DNA from: Oscillospiraceae bacterium
GTDB taxonomy: Bacteria > Bacillota > Clostridia > UBA1212 > UBA1255
Reading direction: 5' to 3'
DNA: 64,000 nt
NCBI GenBank assembly: GCA_015069185.1
Contig: SVJB01000010.1
Coordinates: 1-64,000 of the forward strand
The notes under the pieces are model-generated. The model was not told the origin of the DNA and searched no databases. It saw nothing but the letters and a program-made list of their open reading frames with translations. Position numbers and translations under genes: made by a program. Shown here in pieces: positions 44,468-53,764 of the stretch. Within the stretch, counting starts at the first letter, position 1. The number at the start of each line of letters is the position of its first letter.

Positions 44468-46054
44468 TTATCTAACTGTAGTTCTTTTCTTTGAATAAAC
44501 AAGTGAAGCAGTTGCTACAACAAGTACAACTATTGAGAGGATAAGCATTACAGAGCTATCTCCTGTCTCGTTATCATTGAGCTTCAATGCATTTACAGAC
44601 TGTGTTAAAGCTGCTGTGGCATTATTAATCTCTTCTTGTGTAGTAGCATTCTCACGTGTAGCACGTGCATTAGCTAACTCTTCAATCATTTTATTCCATG
44701 ATTCCTCAGTATATTTATCCTTCTCTTTACTCTCTGCTTCTGCAATAATCTTGTCAAGTGCAGTATAGTCAAGAGGCTTAACTACAGGTTTCTTTTCTAA
44801 CGCATCTATGGCATTCTTAAGAGCGATTGCTGCATTAGTAATCTCATCCTGTGTTGTTGCATTGTTTACAAGAGCTTTTGCTGCTGCCAGAGCATCTGCC
44901 ATTGGACCCCATGTCTCTGCAGTATAATCATCCTCTACAAGACCTTCTGTTCTTGCAATCTGATTATTAAGTTCTGTATAGTCAAGAGGTGTCACAACAG
45001 GTTTTTCTACAAGTGCGGCAATTGCATCTTTAAGAGCTTTTGCAGCTGCATCTACTTCCTCTTGTGTCTTCGCATCAGTAAGAGCGCTGCGTGCACTCCC
45101 GAGGGCTACAATCATAGCCGCCCAAGATTCTGTTGTATATTGGTCTTCGTCCTTTGACTCAGCATCTTTAATTTGTGCATTCAACTCATCGTAGTTAAGA
45201 GGTGTCACAACAGGTTTCTTTTCTAACGCATCTATAGCATTTTTAAGAGCTGTTGCTGCATTAGTAATTTCATCCTGTGTTGTTGCATTGTTTACAAGAG
45301 CTTTTGCTGCTGCCAAAGCATCTGCCATTGGACCCCATGTTTCTGCAGTATAATCATCCTCTACAAGACCTTCTGTTCTTGCAATCTGATTATTGAGTTC
45401 TGTATAGTCAAGAGGTATCACAACAGGTTTCTTTTCTAACGCATCTATAGCATTCTTAAGAGCTGTTGCTGCATCAGTAATCTCATCCTGTGTTGTAGCA
45501 TTGCCTAACAAGCTCTCTGCTTTATCTAAAGCATCCTTCACGATCGTCCAAGATTCTGTTGTATATTCATCCTCTACCAGATTAGCAGTCCGTGCAATTT
45601 GTGCTTCGAGTTCTGAATAGTCAATAATATAAAGTGTTATCTTATCATATGAATATTCTGGTATAGACGGTAATCCTGCCTCTGCATCCGGTATCTCGTA
45701 TTCAAATTGTATCACGCACTCGTCGCCAATCTTTGCAGTATTTGCAATTGTGATATTAAGAGTGATAACAAAATCAATTGCTTGAGAACCATGATACATA
45801 AACACACCCGTATTCTCATTGAATGTAACTAAGTAATTATCAGTATCCATCTGAATATCACTTATCATATCCTTGTTAGAACAAGTAAATGTACCATTGA
45901 TACCTGTAATACCTTCATATTTAAATTCTACAGTCACAACCTTACCTGCCTCGGCAGCTGTTCTCTCAGGAACAGCTTGTGCGAAGGCCGGAATAATTGC
46001 ACTAAATGTTAACACTAAGGTAAGCAATAAAAATAATATAGTCTTTGTTTTCAT
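44468..46054 (-). CDS. Membrane-anchored FIVAR-repeat protein with cohesin-like N-domain (copy 2)
   Basis: 528 residues: signal peptide (1-~26, ending AFAQA); N-domain (~30-140: VEFKYEGITGINGTFTCSN, GVFMYHGSQAIDFVITLNI, AKIGDECVIQFEYE); five ~71-residue FIVAR-type repeats (~145-490); and a transmembrane helix with a YSKKRTTVR tail. The N-domain and overall plan match 29407-31083. Repeats 2 and 4 are almost identical. No LPXTG signal. The dockerin protein is encoded just upstream in the operon, so this N-domain is the natural candidate for its partner, but cohesin identity is unproven. AAGGAGG precedes the ATG. Confidence 0.7.
   Translation of the reverse strand: MKTKTILFLLLTLVLTFSAIIPAFAQAVPERTAAEAGKVVTVEFKYEGITGINGTFTCSNKDMISDIQMDTDNYLVTFNENTGVFMYHGSQAIDFVITLNITIANTAKIGDECVIQFEYEIPDAEAGLPSIPEYSYDKITLYIIDYSELEAQIARTANLVEDEYTTESWTIVKDALDKAESLLGNATTQDEITDAATALKNAIDALEKKPVVIPLDYTELNNQIARTEGLVEDDYTAETWGPMADALAAAKALVNNATTQDEITNAATALKNAIDALEKKPVVTPLNYDELNAQIKDAESKDEDQYTTESWAAMIVALGSARSALTDAKTQEEVDAAAKALKDAIAALVEKPVVTPLDYTELNNQIARTEGLVEDDYTAETWGPMADALAAAKALVNNATTQDEITNAAIALKNAIDALEKKPVVKPLDYTALDKIIAEAESKEKDKYTEESWNKMIEELANARATRENATTQEEINNATAALTQSVNALKLNDNETGDSSVMLILSIVVLVVATASLVYSKKRTTVR
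44792..45436 (-). repeat. Near-identical direct repeats within the FIVAR gene
   Basis: About 215 bases beginning at 44792 and at 45218 are nearly identical (offset 426 bases, exactly 142 codons, two repeat units). A third partial match starts at 45430. This indicates recent expansion by recombination, so repeat number may vary between strains or be misassembled. Confidence 0.8.
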
Positions 46055-46070
46055 TTATTTTGCCTCCTTC

Positions 46071-49000
46071 TCACACATTCGGTGTGTCAACCAGTGATGA
46101 TTCATACTCATCCCAGTAAACAAGTTTTCTTGCAACTTTAGTTGCATCACCGATATCGATTCTGCCGTTGTTGTTAATATCAGCTGCAAGCTTCTGGATA
46201 TCAGTGATATCTTTTAATTGAGCAAGACTCTGGTTTATAAGTACTGCGTCACCAGACTCAATACGTCCATTTCCGTTCACGTCACCTACTATAACAATAG
46301 TATATTCAATAGTAGCTTTGAGACCGGCTGCATTAGATGCTGTAGCAATCAGTTTTGTGCCATTGCACACAATTGCATTTGTATTACCATCACCAATAAC
46401 TATCTCAATAGAGTCAGCATATTTTGCATAGAAGGTAAAGAGATCTTTGAGGTCTCCTATCTTTACACCAAGATAATGAGCATCAAGATAAATAATTTTG
46501 TTCTCTGTATCAACTAATGAGCCAACAATCTTATCATGTGTACCAACTTCTGGTGTACCTGTTCCATCAATAAACTCAGGAGCAGTAACGCCAAATATGT
46601 CAATTGAAATGTATACCTTTGTAATATCAAGATCAACTGTCAAGCCATAGCCTCTGATAAGTTCAATAAAGATTTCTTTGCCAATGTTTTCTTTTGATAC
46701 TGTGTATGTGCCATCTGCATTTACAAAGCTTCCAATTAAACGATCATTTCCTGTGATATTAAGCTTGCGAGCAACAGCAGCTACGAGCTTTGCGATTGCA
46801 TCGAAGAGTTTCTCAAGCTCAACGACATCTGCCTCAACAATATCTTTAAGGCCAAGATTTGCTATCATTTCCTCAAAGCTATCATCCTTAGTAATATTCT
46901 TGAGAGCTTTTATAACCTGACTAATTTTGAGATTATTAAATGCTTTCTCAAGTTCTGTAAATGTGTATGTTGTGTAATATGCCTCAATACCTGCAACGAG
47001 ATCAGCTCTTTCCTGAGCACTCAAACCATCAGCAATCATAACAGCAATCATAATTGCATAATCAGGATTTTCAGTGAGATCAACTATAACACTACCGGAA
47101 GCATTCCAATCAAGTACAAAATTCTTATCGTTATTGCTATCAAAACCTTGATTCAAATCTACAGAAACATCAACATCTGTTGTATCATCAAGAGCACCAA
47201 AGATATCAGCAAGAAGCTGTTTATCTTCTTCAGTACCTGTAACGAGAATATTTAACTTATTAGTTTTCTCATTACTTGAATCAATAGAACCTGTGAGATA
47301 ATCACCGTCTTCAACATGTTCGAGTTTGATATTCCATGAACCTGTTGTCATATCATATGAGAGAATAGGTGTATCGCTGTTAATTGCATTCTCAATTGTT
47401 GCAAAATCTGTAATGTCAGCAAGAACTGTATTGATCAGAGCCTCCAGTTCGTTACTATCAACCATTTCTGTAATCTTGTTAATCAGATTCTTGCCTGTGT
47501 CCTCACCTGCATATAGACCAACAAAATCCTCAATAGTAATATCATATACTTTATTGCCATCGATATATAACTTATTAACTGTATAACCATTAAAGATTAA
47601 TTCTGAAACAATATCAACTGCAACTGCCTTAAGATTCGGTAAAGCCTCTGTAGCAAGTAAACCTGCATCAATCTCAACAGTTACATTTCCATCTGAATCC
47701 TTAACAATTGTGTAAATATCATTTATAACCACACCATCATCATTCTGGCTATATCCTGTCTTAAGATAATCAGTTACATCAGCATCATATTGGCCGGATA
47801 CAATTGTTACATTACCCGATATGACTCCGTCTACTCGTCCACACTCACCTGTAGTAAGAGTTGTATCTATTATTGTTAAATTTCCATTAGCAATAATATT
47901 ACCTGATACTCTCTGACCATTTAGGTTAAGCACTGTAGTATTGTTGAATACCAATCTGCTACTTGCATCAATATCGCTGAGAAGAACAACAAGTGAAGTA
48001 CCTGATAGAGTATTAAGTTTGGAAGCTATATCCTTAGTCAAACCAATCTTATTTGTTATGCCCTCTGCATTAATGTCAAAATACAGACCGTTGTATCTAT
48101 TGCCAAGATTCTCAAGAGCAACATTTAACGTAATATCAAGACCTGTATCGTACTCTGCAATCATCTTACCAAGATCACCCATATTGAGCTTATCAATAAT
48201 ATCTGCAATCGCAATATTACCTACTGCTGTTGTTGATTGCTCTTCATATGTAAAGGTAAAGGTCTTATAAGCATCGCATATAGCCTGGAATACTGTCTCA
48301 TAACCTGTAAGATTCAGTTTGTATCCAAGCATATTCAATGTATTCTCAATTGTCTGAGTTGTCACATTGCCTGTAAGCAAGGGCTCAATTATATCCTTTG
48401 CAAAACCTATAGCAATCTCACCGTTCAATGAGTTAATATCTGTGATATCTACATTATCTGTAGCAAGCAGTACAGCAAGATATGCTTCATATGCCTTTTC
48501 AGGTAATGTGAGGCTAATCTTTGTCTGACCATCTTCGCATACAAAGCTGAAGTACGGAGCAAGTTCATCTGCAAGAAGATTTCTTAACTTAACAATCATA
48601 TCAGATGCACTACCTAATGTTATATAGAAATCAACATTGCAGTTATCAGAAGATGAATTGCCAAGTTGCATTGTAGTCTTAACAAGCTGACCACCAAGAG
48701 CATTCAAAACAGCATTGGAAATAACATCGCCATCTAATACGAGATTCTTAATATTTCCATTTGCATCCATTGCACTAATAAGTGTATCAGATCCAAAACC
48801 GCTGTTCATAACAGCGTCAACAACTGCCTGCATTGAGATAGTAAGCACTGATTCATCATCAAGATAAAGAAGTCCTTTACCGTCAAGTCCGATATATGAA
48901 TATCCGGAGTTAACTAAGCCCATAGCAGCTTCCTGCATAGCAGACATCATATTGTTCATGTTATCTGCATTTACCTTTAATACGATTGAATATTTTCCAT

Positions 49001-52000
49001 CTTTCTCAATGAGTGCAAATCTAACTGCACCATTAGTTACGGAGCTATTCAAATCATTTACCATATTAACAAGATTTTCACGTTGAATATTTATTTCTTC
49101 ACGAAATACAGTATATTCTCTATTAACGTTATCAAAGAGTCTGTCGATCTGCTCTAATGTGAATTTGTATCCACTTGTCAGACCTGATTGGCCATCTATA
49201 ATATATTCATAACGTGTTGTTGCATTTCCTGCCGGGAGACTGATTGTCAGATTATTAACATCAATCTCTACAGAAGAAGAACCTTCTATATTTACTGTAT
49301 ATTTAATAGGAGTCCAAATGAATGAGTATGAAGAATCTAACTCTTTTGCAGCCTTACCTACGAAACTATCAAAATAGTTTTCGGTATAGTCAGTATTATA
49401 ATACTTAGTATCAATACCTAACTCTGCAATTTTCTCTTTAATAGCGTTAACAATCTTAGCAATATCTTCTTCATTGATAACATGATTTCTATCAAATGTT
49501 ATAGGATCAATGCTTATTGGTCTGCCACCTTGAACCTGAACACTTGCTGATATATTAACCTTTGTTTGAGCATTGATTATAATAGCTTCTGATTCGAGAT
49601 AAAGCTCACCATATGTATACTGAGAAGCATCTCCACTCATAAGCAGTGCATCAATAAGGTTTCCGAGATCTGCACTCTCAGTATCTATATACTCACTCGG
49701 AGGTGTGAGCGCTTCCTTAACATCCTTCATTGCTTTTTCCAGATTTTGAATCTTTTCAGCATATTCCGGGAAGCCTGCTGCTTCGACTAAAACCTCAAGA
49801 GCAGCTACCTTCTCATCATCTGCAAACATAGCAGTCAAATAACCACTAAGAATATTTATCTCATTTATAATAGCCTCACTATTCTTGTAGTAATATTCTA
49901 AGCCGCCAGTATATTCATTCAAATACGCGGACAACATAGTGTATATTTTAAGTTGGCTGCCATCTAAACAGTTATTGATAATGCTAGTAACAACAGACTT
50001 AAAGTATGCTTTGAGTTCATCACTTTTAGCAGGATCACTATGTAAATCTGTTACATCAATAACACCATTCAAAGCACCTAACTTAGTTTTATCAAGTTGA
50101 GCCATCTGATCAGCATAATTGCCAAGTCTGTCGAGAGCAGCCTTCTGATTTGCTGCATCTTCTGATAAAATGCCGGGCACTTTAAGTATCTCGAGTATCT
50201 CATCCTCTGGTATGTTAGAGAGTACCAGTCGGTAAATAACCTCTACACGGTTATAATCCGCTTCTGTGATTGTAGCAGTAGTGCCATCAAACTTATGAAC
50301 AAAGTTTCCTGAATCAGTTACTACAGTGTATGTATAAGGAACCCAATCAAGACCTGCATAGCTTGAATGATATTTATTGGCAGTAATCTGACCGTCATTT
50401 ACAGTAACAATATTTCCTTTGTTATCAGGATATCTGACACTGATCTGTCTGTCACCAACTACTACCGCATCAGATTTAAGAATTAAATACTGCTTACCGT
50501 TATATTCAAAATAACGATCATTCGCTATATCCTTAAGATTAGATGTAACGTATGACTTTCCTTCGCTTCGAGTAATATTAGTGTTACCTACCACTGTATA
50601 TACAGAACCCTCTGCATAATAGCTGCCATTTACTGAATAGTCGTATGCTTTTGTAGCATCACTGTGTGGCTCCAACATAAGCTTGTAGCCGTATGGTACT
50701 GATGATTCAGCACCCAAATATATTAATGTATAGTACTTAGGAGAATATGTTATAACGTATTCGATATCTTTTGTAATTGTGTCGGGAAGATCTGTTGTAG
50801 ATTGCTCAAATTGGTTAGCAATATACATATCGCCCCATTCATTAATTGAATCTGCAACAATACCACTTGCTGCAACTGCATCCAAAATCTCATCTTTTGT
50901 TGTTCCATCTGCAAGCGTGATTACTGTTGTGTTCTCATCTTTGACAACAAGCTCATTTGAACCTACAACACCACTGGCTGTCTTGATAACAACCTTAACT
51001 GTAACATCCGACATGCTCATGTTGTATGTTAACGTTTTTGAGCTTAAAACCAGTGGATTCTTAATAGTAGAAATTGTGGTCGTGTCGCCCAGCTCTGCTA
51101 CCATAACATCAAGCGCTGCATATGCAACTGAAGTCAAATCATCTCTAAGATATACGGCGTCAGCAATAATCCATGCATCATTTGCTACAGGCTCATTTGT
51201 TGCGCACCAAGTGTTGATAACACTCTTAAAGGCCATCCATTTGGTGTATGAAGCTTGATCAGTTGAATTTAAATATCCGTCAAGTAATTCATTATTGAGT
51301 AAAACATCTGTAGCAATAATACTGAGATTTGTATAAGCATCTTTTATTGTATCTATTACTTTCTGCCTGTTAACTACTACATATTCAACCTTTGAGTCAG
51401 CAGCAGTGTACTCCTCAACAAGTTTAGTTATATAAAAGTTTCCTATATCCTTAATTTGAGCATTAAGAGTATTAACCGCATTTATTGCAGGTTCCTTTAA
51501 TTGCGCTGATGCCCAACCCAAATCGATACCATTAGCCAATTGTTGTAAAACACCCATAGCTGCTTCGATAGTACCCAGCTGTGAACTTGATTCACCTGAA
51601 GCAATAATGCCCATATTAGCAATAGCCTGCTTCAACGCTGCAGGTGCATTTAGTATCGCACTCTGTGTAGCCTCGTCAATCTCAACAGTAACCTCATAAT
51701 CAACCTTTACAGAGAAGGCATCGCCGTCATATGCGTATGTACCTTTGCCGTCTGTAAGAGTTACGTTCTCGGTATTTTCGTTGGCATCAACTACAAATGC
51801 CTTTACAGGGCTCCACTTGTTGCCTGATGCGTCAGTAAAGCTCTTAGCTGTGATTGTCTTTGAGTCCAGATCTACAGAAATGAGATTATCACTATCTGTA
51901 GGCTTATTAAACTCATATGAATCACCGATAAGATAACCGGACTTCAGGATCTGCTCCTCAGCCTCTGTAAGCTCATAGTTCTCAGCTATAATCTTGCCGG

Positions 52001-52130
52001 CAGTCTTACTCTCTGTATCTACATCAGCAGATACGCCTGACCACCATACAGGACCGATTGCAGTAAACAGTATCGCAACTGCAAGCAAGAGAGACCATGA
52101 ACGTCTGAAAATTTTGGAATAGTCACTCAT
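46071..52130 (-). CDS. Giant exported protein with C-terminal dockerin
   Basis: 2019 residues, first gene of the operon; ATG at 52130 with AGGAGG. Signal peptide (~1-35). A very long Asn/Asp/Ile-rich body contains repeated beta-domains and a short beta-helix-like stretch (VLNLNGQRVSGNIIANGNL). The last ~65 residues are a type-I-like dockerin: GDVNGNGRIESGDAVLINQS and ADINNNGRIDIGDATKVARK, two calcium-loop plus helix units with acidic or Asn ligands at positions 1, 3, 5, 9 and 12. Dockerins bind cohesins in multi-protein complexes. No catalytic domain is recognised. Likely a giant surface or matrix component held by the FIVAR proteins (inferred). Confidence 0.8.
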   Translation of the reverse strand: MSDYSKIFRRSWSLLLAVAILFTAIGPVWWSGVSADVDTESKTAGKIIAENYELTEAEEQILKSGYLIGDSYEFNKPTDSDNLISVDLDSKTITAKSFTDASGNKWSPVKAFVVDANENTENVTLTDGKGTYAYDGDAFSVKVDYEVTVEIDEATQSAILNAPAALKQAIANMGIIASGESSSQLGTIEAAMGVLQQLANGIDLGWASAQLKEPAINAVNTLNAQIKDIGNFYITKLVEEYTAADSKVEYVVVNRQKVIDTIKDAYTNLSIIATDVLLNNELLDGYLNSTDQASYTKWMAFKSVINTWCATNEPVANDAWIIADAVYLRDDLTSVAYAALDVMVAELGDTTTISTIKNPLVLSSKTLTYNMSMSDVTVKVVIKTASGVVGSNELVVKDENTTVITLADGTTKDEILDAVAASGIVADSINEWGDMYIANQFEQSTTDLPDTITKDIEYVITYSPKYYTLIYLGAESSVPYGYKLMLEPHSDATKAYDYSVNGSYYAEGSVYTVVGNTNITRSEGKSYVTSNLKDIANDRYFEYNGKQYLILKSDAVVVGDRQISVRYPDNKGNIVTVNDGQITANKYHSSYAGLDWVPYTYTVVTDSGNFVHKFDGTTATITEADYNRVEVIYRLVLSNIPEDEILEILKVPGILSEDAANQKAALDRLGNYADQMAQLDKTKLGALNGVIDVTDLHSDPAKSDELKAYFKSVVTSIINNCLDGSQLKIYTMLSAYLNEYTGGLEYYYKNSEAIINEINILSGYLTAMFADDEKVAALEVLVEAAGFPEYAEKIQNLEKAMKDVKEALTPPSEYIDTESADLGNLIDALLMSGDASQYTYGELYLESEAIIINAQTKVNISASVQVQGGRPISIDPITFDRNHVINEEDIAKIVNAIKEKIAELGIDTKYYNTDYTENYFDSFVGKAAKELDSSYSFIWTPIKYTVNIEGSSSVEIDVNNLTISLPAGNATTRYEYIIDGQSGLTSGYKFTLEQIDRLFDNVNREYTVFREEINIQRENLVNMVNDLNSSVTNGAVRFALIEKDGKYSIVLKVNADNMNNMMSAMQEAAMGLVNSGYSYIGLDGKGLLYLDDESVLTISMQAVVDAVMNSGFGSDTLISAMDANGNIKNLVLDGDVISNAVLNALGGQLVKTTMQLGNSSSDNCNVDFYITLGSASDMIVKLRNLLADELAPYFSFVCEDGQTKISLTLPEKAYEAYLAVLLATDNVDITDINSLNGEIAIGFAKDIIEPLLTGNVTTQTIENTLNMLGYKLNLTGYETVFQAICDAYKTFTFTYEEQSTTAVGNIAIADIIDKLNMGDLGKMIAEYDTGLDITLNVALENLGNRYNGLYFDINAEGITNKIGLTKDIASKLNTLSGTSLVVLLSDIDASSRLVFNNTTVLNLNGQRVSGNIIANGNLTIIDTTLTTGECGRVDGVISGNVTIVSGQYDADVTDYLKTGYSQNDDGVVINDIYTIVKDSDGNVTVEIDAGLLATEALPNLKAVAVDIVSELIFNGYTVNKLYIDGNKVYDITIEDFVGLYAGEDTGKNLINKITEMVDSNELEALINTVLADITDFATIENAINSDTPILSYDMTTGSWNIKLEHVEDGDYLTGSIDSSNEKTNKLNILVTGTEEDKQLLADIFGALDDTTDVDVSVDLNQGFDSNNDKNFVLDWNASGSVIVDLTENPDYAIMIAVMIADGLSAQERADLVAGIEAYYTTYTFTELEKAFNNLKISQVIKALKNITKDDSFEEMIANLGLKDIVEADVVELEKLFDAIAKLVAAVARKLNITGNDRLIGSFVNADGTYTVSKENIGKEIFIELIRGYGLTVDLDITKVYISIDIFGVTAPEFIDGTGTPEVGTHDKIVGSLVDTENKIIYLDAHYLGVKIGDLKDLFTFYAKYADSIEIVIGDGNTNAIVCNGTKLIATASNAAGLKATIEYTIVIVGDVNGNGRIESGDAVLINQSLAQLKDITDIQKLAADINNNGRIDIGDATKVARKLVYWDEYESSLVDTPNV

Positions 52131-52198
52131 ATTCCTTTTCCTCCTAAAATAATAGCGTTTTAATATAAATAGATAAATCCATTCATATTTTATTTACA

Positions 52199-52239
52199 GT
52201 TACTCTGGCTGGGAGACATACTCTACCCCACCCTGTAAC
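52199..52239 (-). promoter_or_regulatory. Structured 5' leader of the fibre operon
   Basis: On the minus strand: GTTAC, then GGGTGGGG pairing with CTCCCAGCC across a 9-10-base loop, then closing GTAAC. The predicted transcript start (~52245) lies just outside the outer stem, so this fold would be at the extreme 5' end of the mRNA, about 70 bases before the start codon. It could protect the mRNA or sense a ligand; it does not match a riboswitch I know. Confidence 0.45.
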
Positions 52240-52251
52240 TATACATGAGAC

Positions 52252-52280
52252 ATCATAGCACACGCTTACAAAAAACACAA
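52252..52280 (-). promoter_or_regulatory. Candidate promoter of the ~30-kb fibre operon
   Basis: Read on the minus strand: TTGTGT, 17-base spacer, TATGAT. It is in the 301-base gap shared with divergent murA. No other comparable promoter was seen at the tightly packed genes downstream. Confidence 0.55.
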
Positions 52281-52296
52281 TACAAAATGCTTGTAT
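52280..52296. promoter_or_regulatory. Operator-like palindrome next to the fibre-operon -35
   Basis: ATACAA-AATGC-TTGTAT, touching the -35 hexamer. A following T run would make it a weak plus-strand terminator, but no plus-strand gene precedes it. Possible repressor or activator site. Confidence 0.3.
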
Positions 52297-52370
52297 TTTT
52301 TTCGTTTTTTATAGTACATTTTCAAAATAGTTTTATCAATGGTAATTGCAGGAAGTGCGTTTACAAATCA

Positions 52371-52400
52371 TTAACACATCCTCACCTTTGCACATAAAAT
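52371..52400 (+). promoter_or_regulatory. Candidate murA promoter
   Basis: TTAACA, 18 bases, TAAAAT, 31 bases before the murA ATG at 52432. Confidence 0.45.
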
Positions 52401-52431
52401 ATAGCGTGTATATCCAAAATGGGATGAGTAT

Positions 52432-53733
52432 ATGGCTACGTATAGATATGAAATAGCAGGCAGTGTTTTAAGTGGCAGAGTCGAGATCGGAGGCGCAAAG
52501 AACGCGGTGTTACCTATTCTTGCTGCCACTTTACTTAACAAAGGTACATCGTACATTTACAACGTACCCGACTTATCAGATATAGATGTAGCAATTGAAA
52601 TATTAAAAGCCTTTAACTGCAATGTAAGTCATGAAAATCATAGTGTTGTGGTAGATGCTTCCGATGCAATGTATACAAATATACCGCAAGAACTTACTTC
52701 AAAATGCAGAGCAACACTGGCTTTCTTGGGGGCCAGTCTGGGACGATTCGGTGAAGCCGATATAGCGTTTCCCGGAGGCTGTGTACTGGGCCCCAGGCCG
52801 GTTAATATGCATATTGAGGCATTGCATGCATTGGGGCTGGAAGTAAACGAGGATAACACTATACATGTACAAGGAAAACTACTGGACAGTGTATTGCAAC
52901 TGTCATATCCAAGCGTAGGTGTCACAGAGAATATTTTAATAATGGCAGCTGCAAGCCACCATACAATTATAATCAAGAATGCAGCAAGAGAACCTGAAAT
53001 TGTTAATCTTTGTAAATATCTTACTGAGACAGGAGCCAATATAGATGGTGCAGGTACGAGTACAATTGTTATAAAAGGAAGAGATATGATTGAATGCCAG
53101 GCTCATATAACTGTTATTCCTGACAGAATAGAGGCCGCCACATACATTACTGCCGGTGTGATGACCGGACGTGATGTAGAGGTGGCAAAATGTAACCCTC
53201 GTGATATCAGACGATTGCTTACTATATTAAGGAAAATGGGATGTGAGATTAATGTTTCAGAGGACACTGTACATGTAATAAAAGGTTTGTTAGATAAACA
53301 ATTGAACACACCTTTATATATTGTTGCAAAGCCCTACCCTGCTTTCCCTACAGATATGCAGCCGCTGATTATGCCGCTGTTATGCCTGATAGCAAGTGAA
53401 TATAGTCCATCTATTTTAGCAGATACAGTGTTTCCATATAGATACATGCTGGCAGAAGAACTCAGTAAAATGGGTGCCAAGATCCATAAGCGTACAGGAG
53501 CTGCGGTTATAACAGGATTAGAACGCATTGGTACCTGCAGGTTCACGGCTTCCAGAAATCTTATTTCTCATGATCTGAGAGGAGGAGCTGCTCTGATATT
53601 AGCAAGTCTCGCAACAGAACCTGGTACAGTTAGTAATGTATATGACGAGGGATATATAAAACGCGGTTATGAAAATATTTCAGAAAAATTTTCACAGATA
53701 GGTGGTAATGTGTCAGTAAAACTGTTAAAATAA
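52432..53733 (+). CDS. murA: UDP-N-acetylglucosamine 1-carboxyvinyltransferase (MurA)
   Basis: 433 residues. MurA adds enolpyruvate from PEP to UDP-GlcNAc, the first committed step of peptidoglycan synthesis, in the cytoplasm. Seen: the PEP/UDP-binding GGAKNAVLPILAATLL (catalytic Lys in KNA) near residues 20-35, and the mobile-loop PGGCVLGPRPVNMH with the catalytic Cys that fosfomycin alkylates, so a Cys-type enzyme. The late ERIGTCRFTASRNLISHDLRGGAAL segment is somewhat diverged. Gram-positives often carry two MurA copies; which one this is cannot be told. The glycosidase gene follows 31 bases later. Confidence 0.9.
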   Translation: MATYRYEIAGSVLSGRVEIGGAKNAVLPILAATLLNKGTSYIYNVPDLSDIDVAIEILKAFNCNVSHENHSVVVDASDAMYTNIPQELTSKCRATLAFLGASLGRFGEADIAFPGGCVLGPRPVNMHIEALHALGLEVNEDNTIHVQGKLLDSVLQLSYPSVGVTENILIMAAASHHTIIIKNAAREPEIVNLCKYLTETGANIDGAGTSTIVIKGRDMIECQAHITVIPDRIEAATYITAGVMTGRDVEVAKCNPRDIRRLLTILRKMGCEINVSEDTVHVIKGLLDKQLNTPLYIVAKPYPAFPTDMQPLIMPLLCLIASEYSPSILADTVFPYRYMLAEELSKMGAKIHKRTGAAVITGLERIGTCRFTASRNLISHDLRGGAALILASLATEPGTVSNVYDEGYIKRGYENISEKFSQIGGNVSVKLLK

Positions 53734-53764
53734 GCCCAATATTAAAATGCAAAGGAGACAGGAT

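Noticed and set aside
21581-52130. LPXTG/sortase-anchored pili
   Set aside because: No LPXTG motif was seen at the C-termini and no sortase gene is present; the C-termini are free or carry simple transmembrane anchors.
46071-52130. Cellulosomal enzyme
   Set aside because: A dockerin is present, but no catalytic glycosidase domain could be recognised in the 2019 residues.
52199-52239. Known c-di-GMP riboswitch
   Set aside because: The fold and sequence do not show the GEMM consensus, although a c-di-GMP-type protein is in the operon.
52280-52303. Rho-independent terminator on the plus strand
   Set aside because: It has hairpin plus T run form, but there is no plus-strand gene upstream; listed as a possible operator instead.
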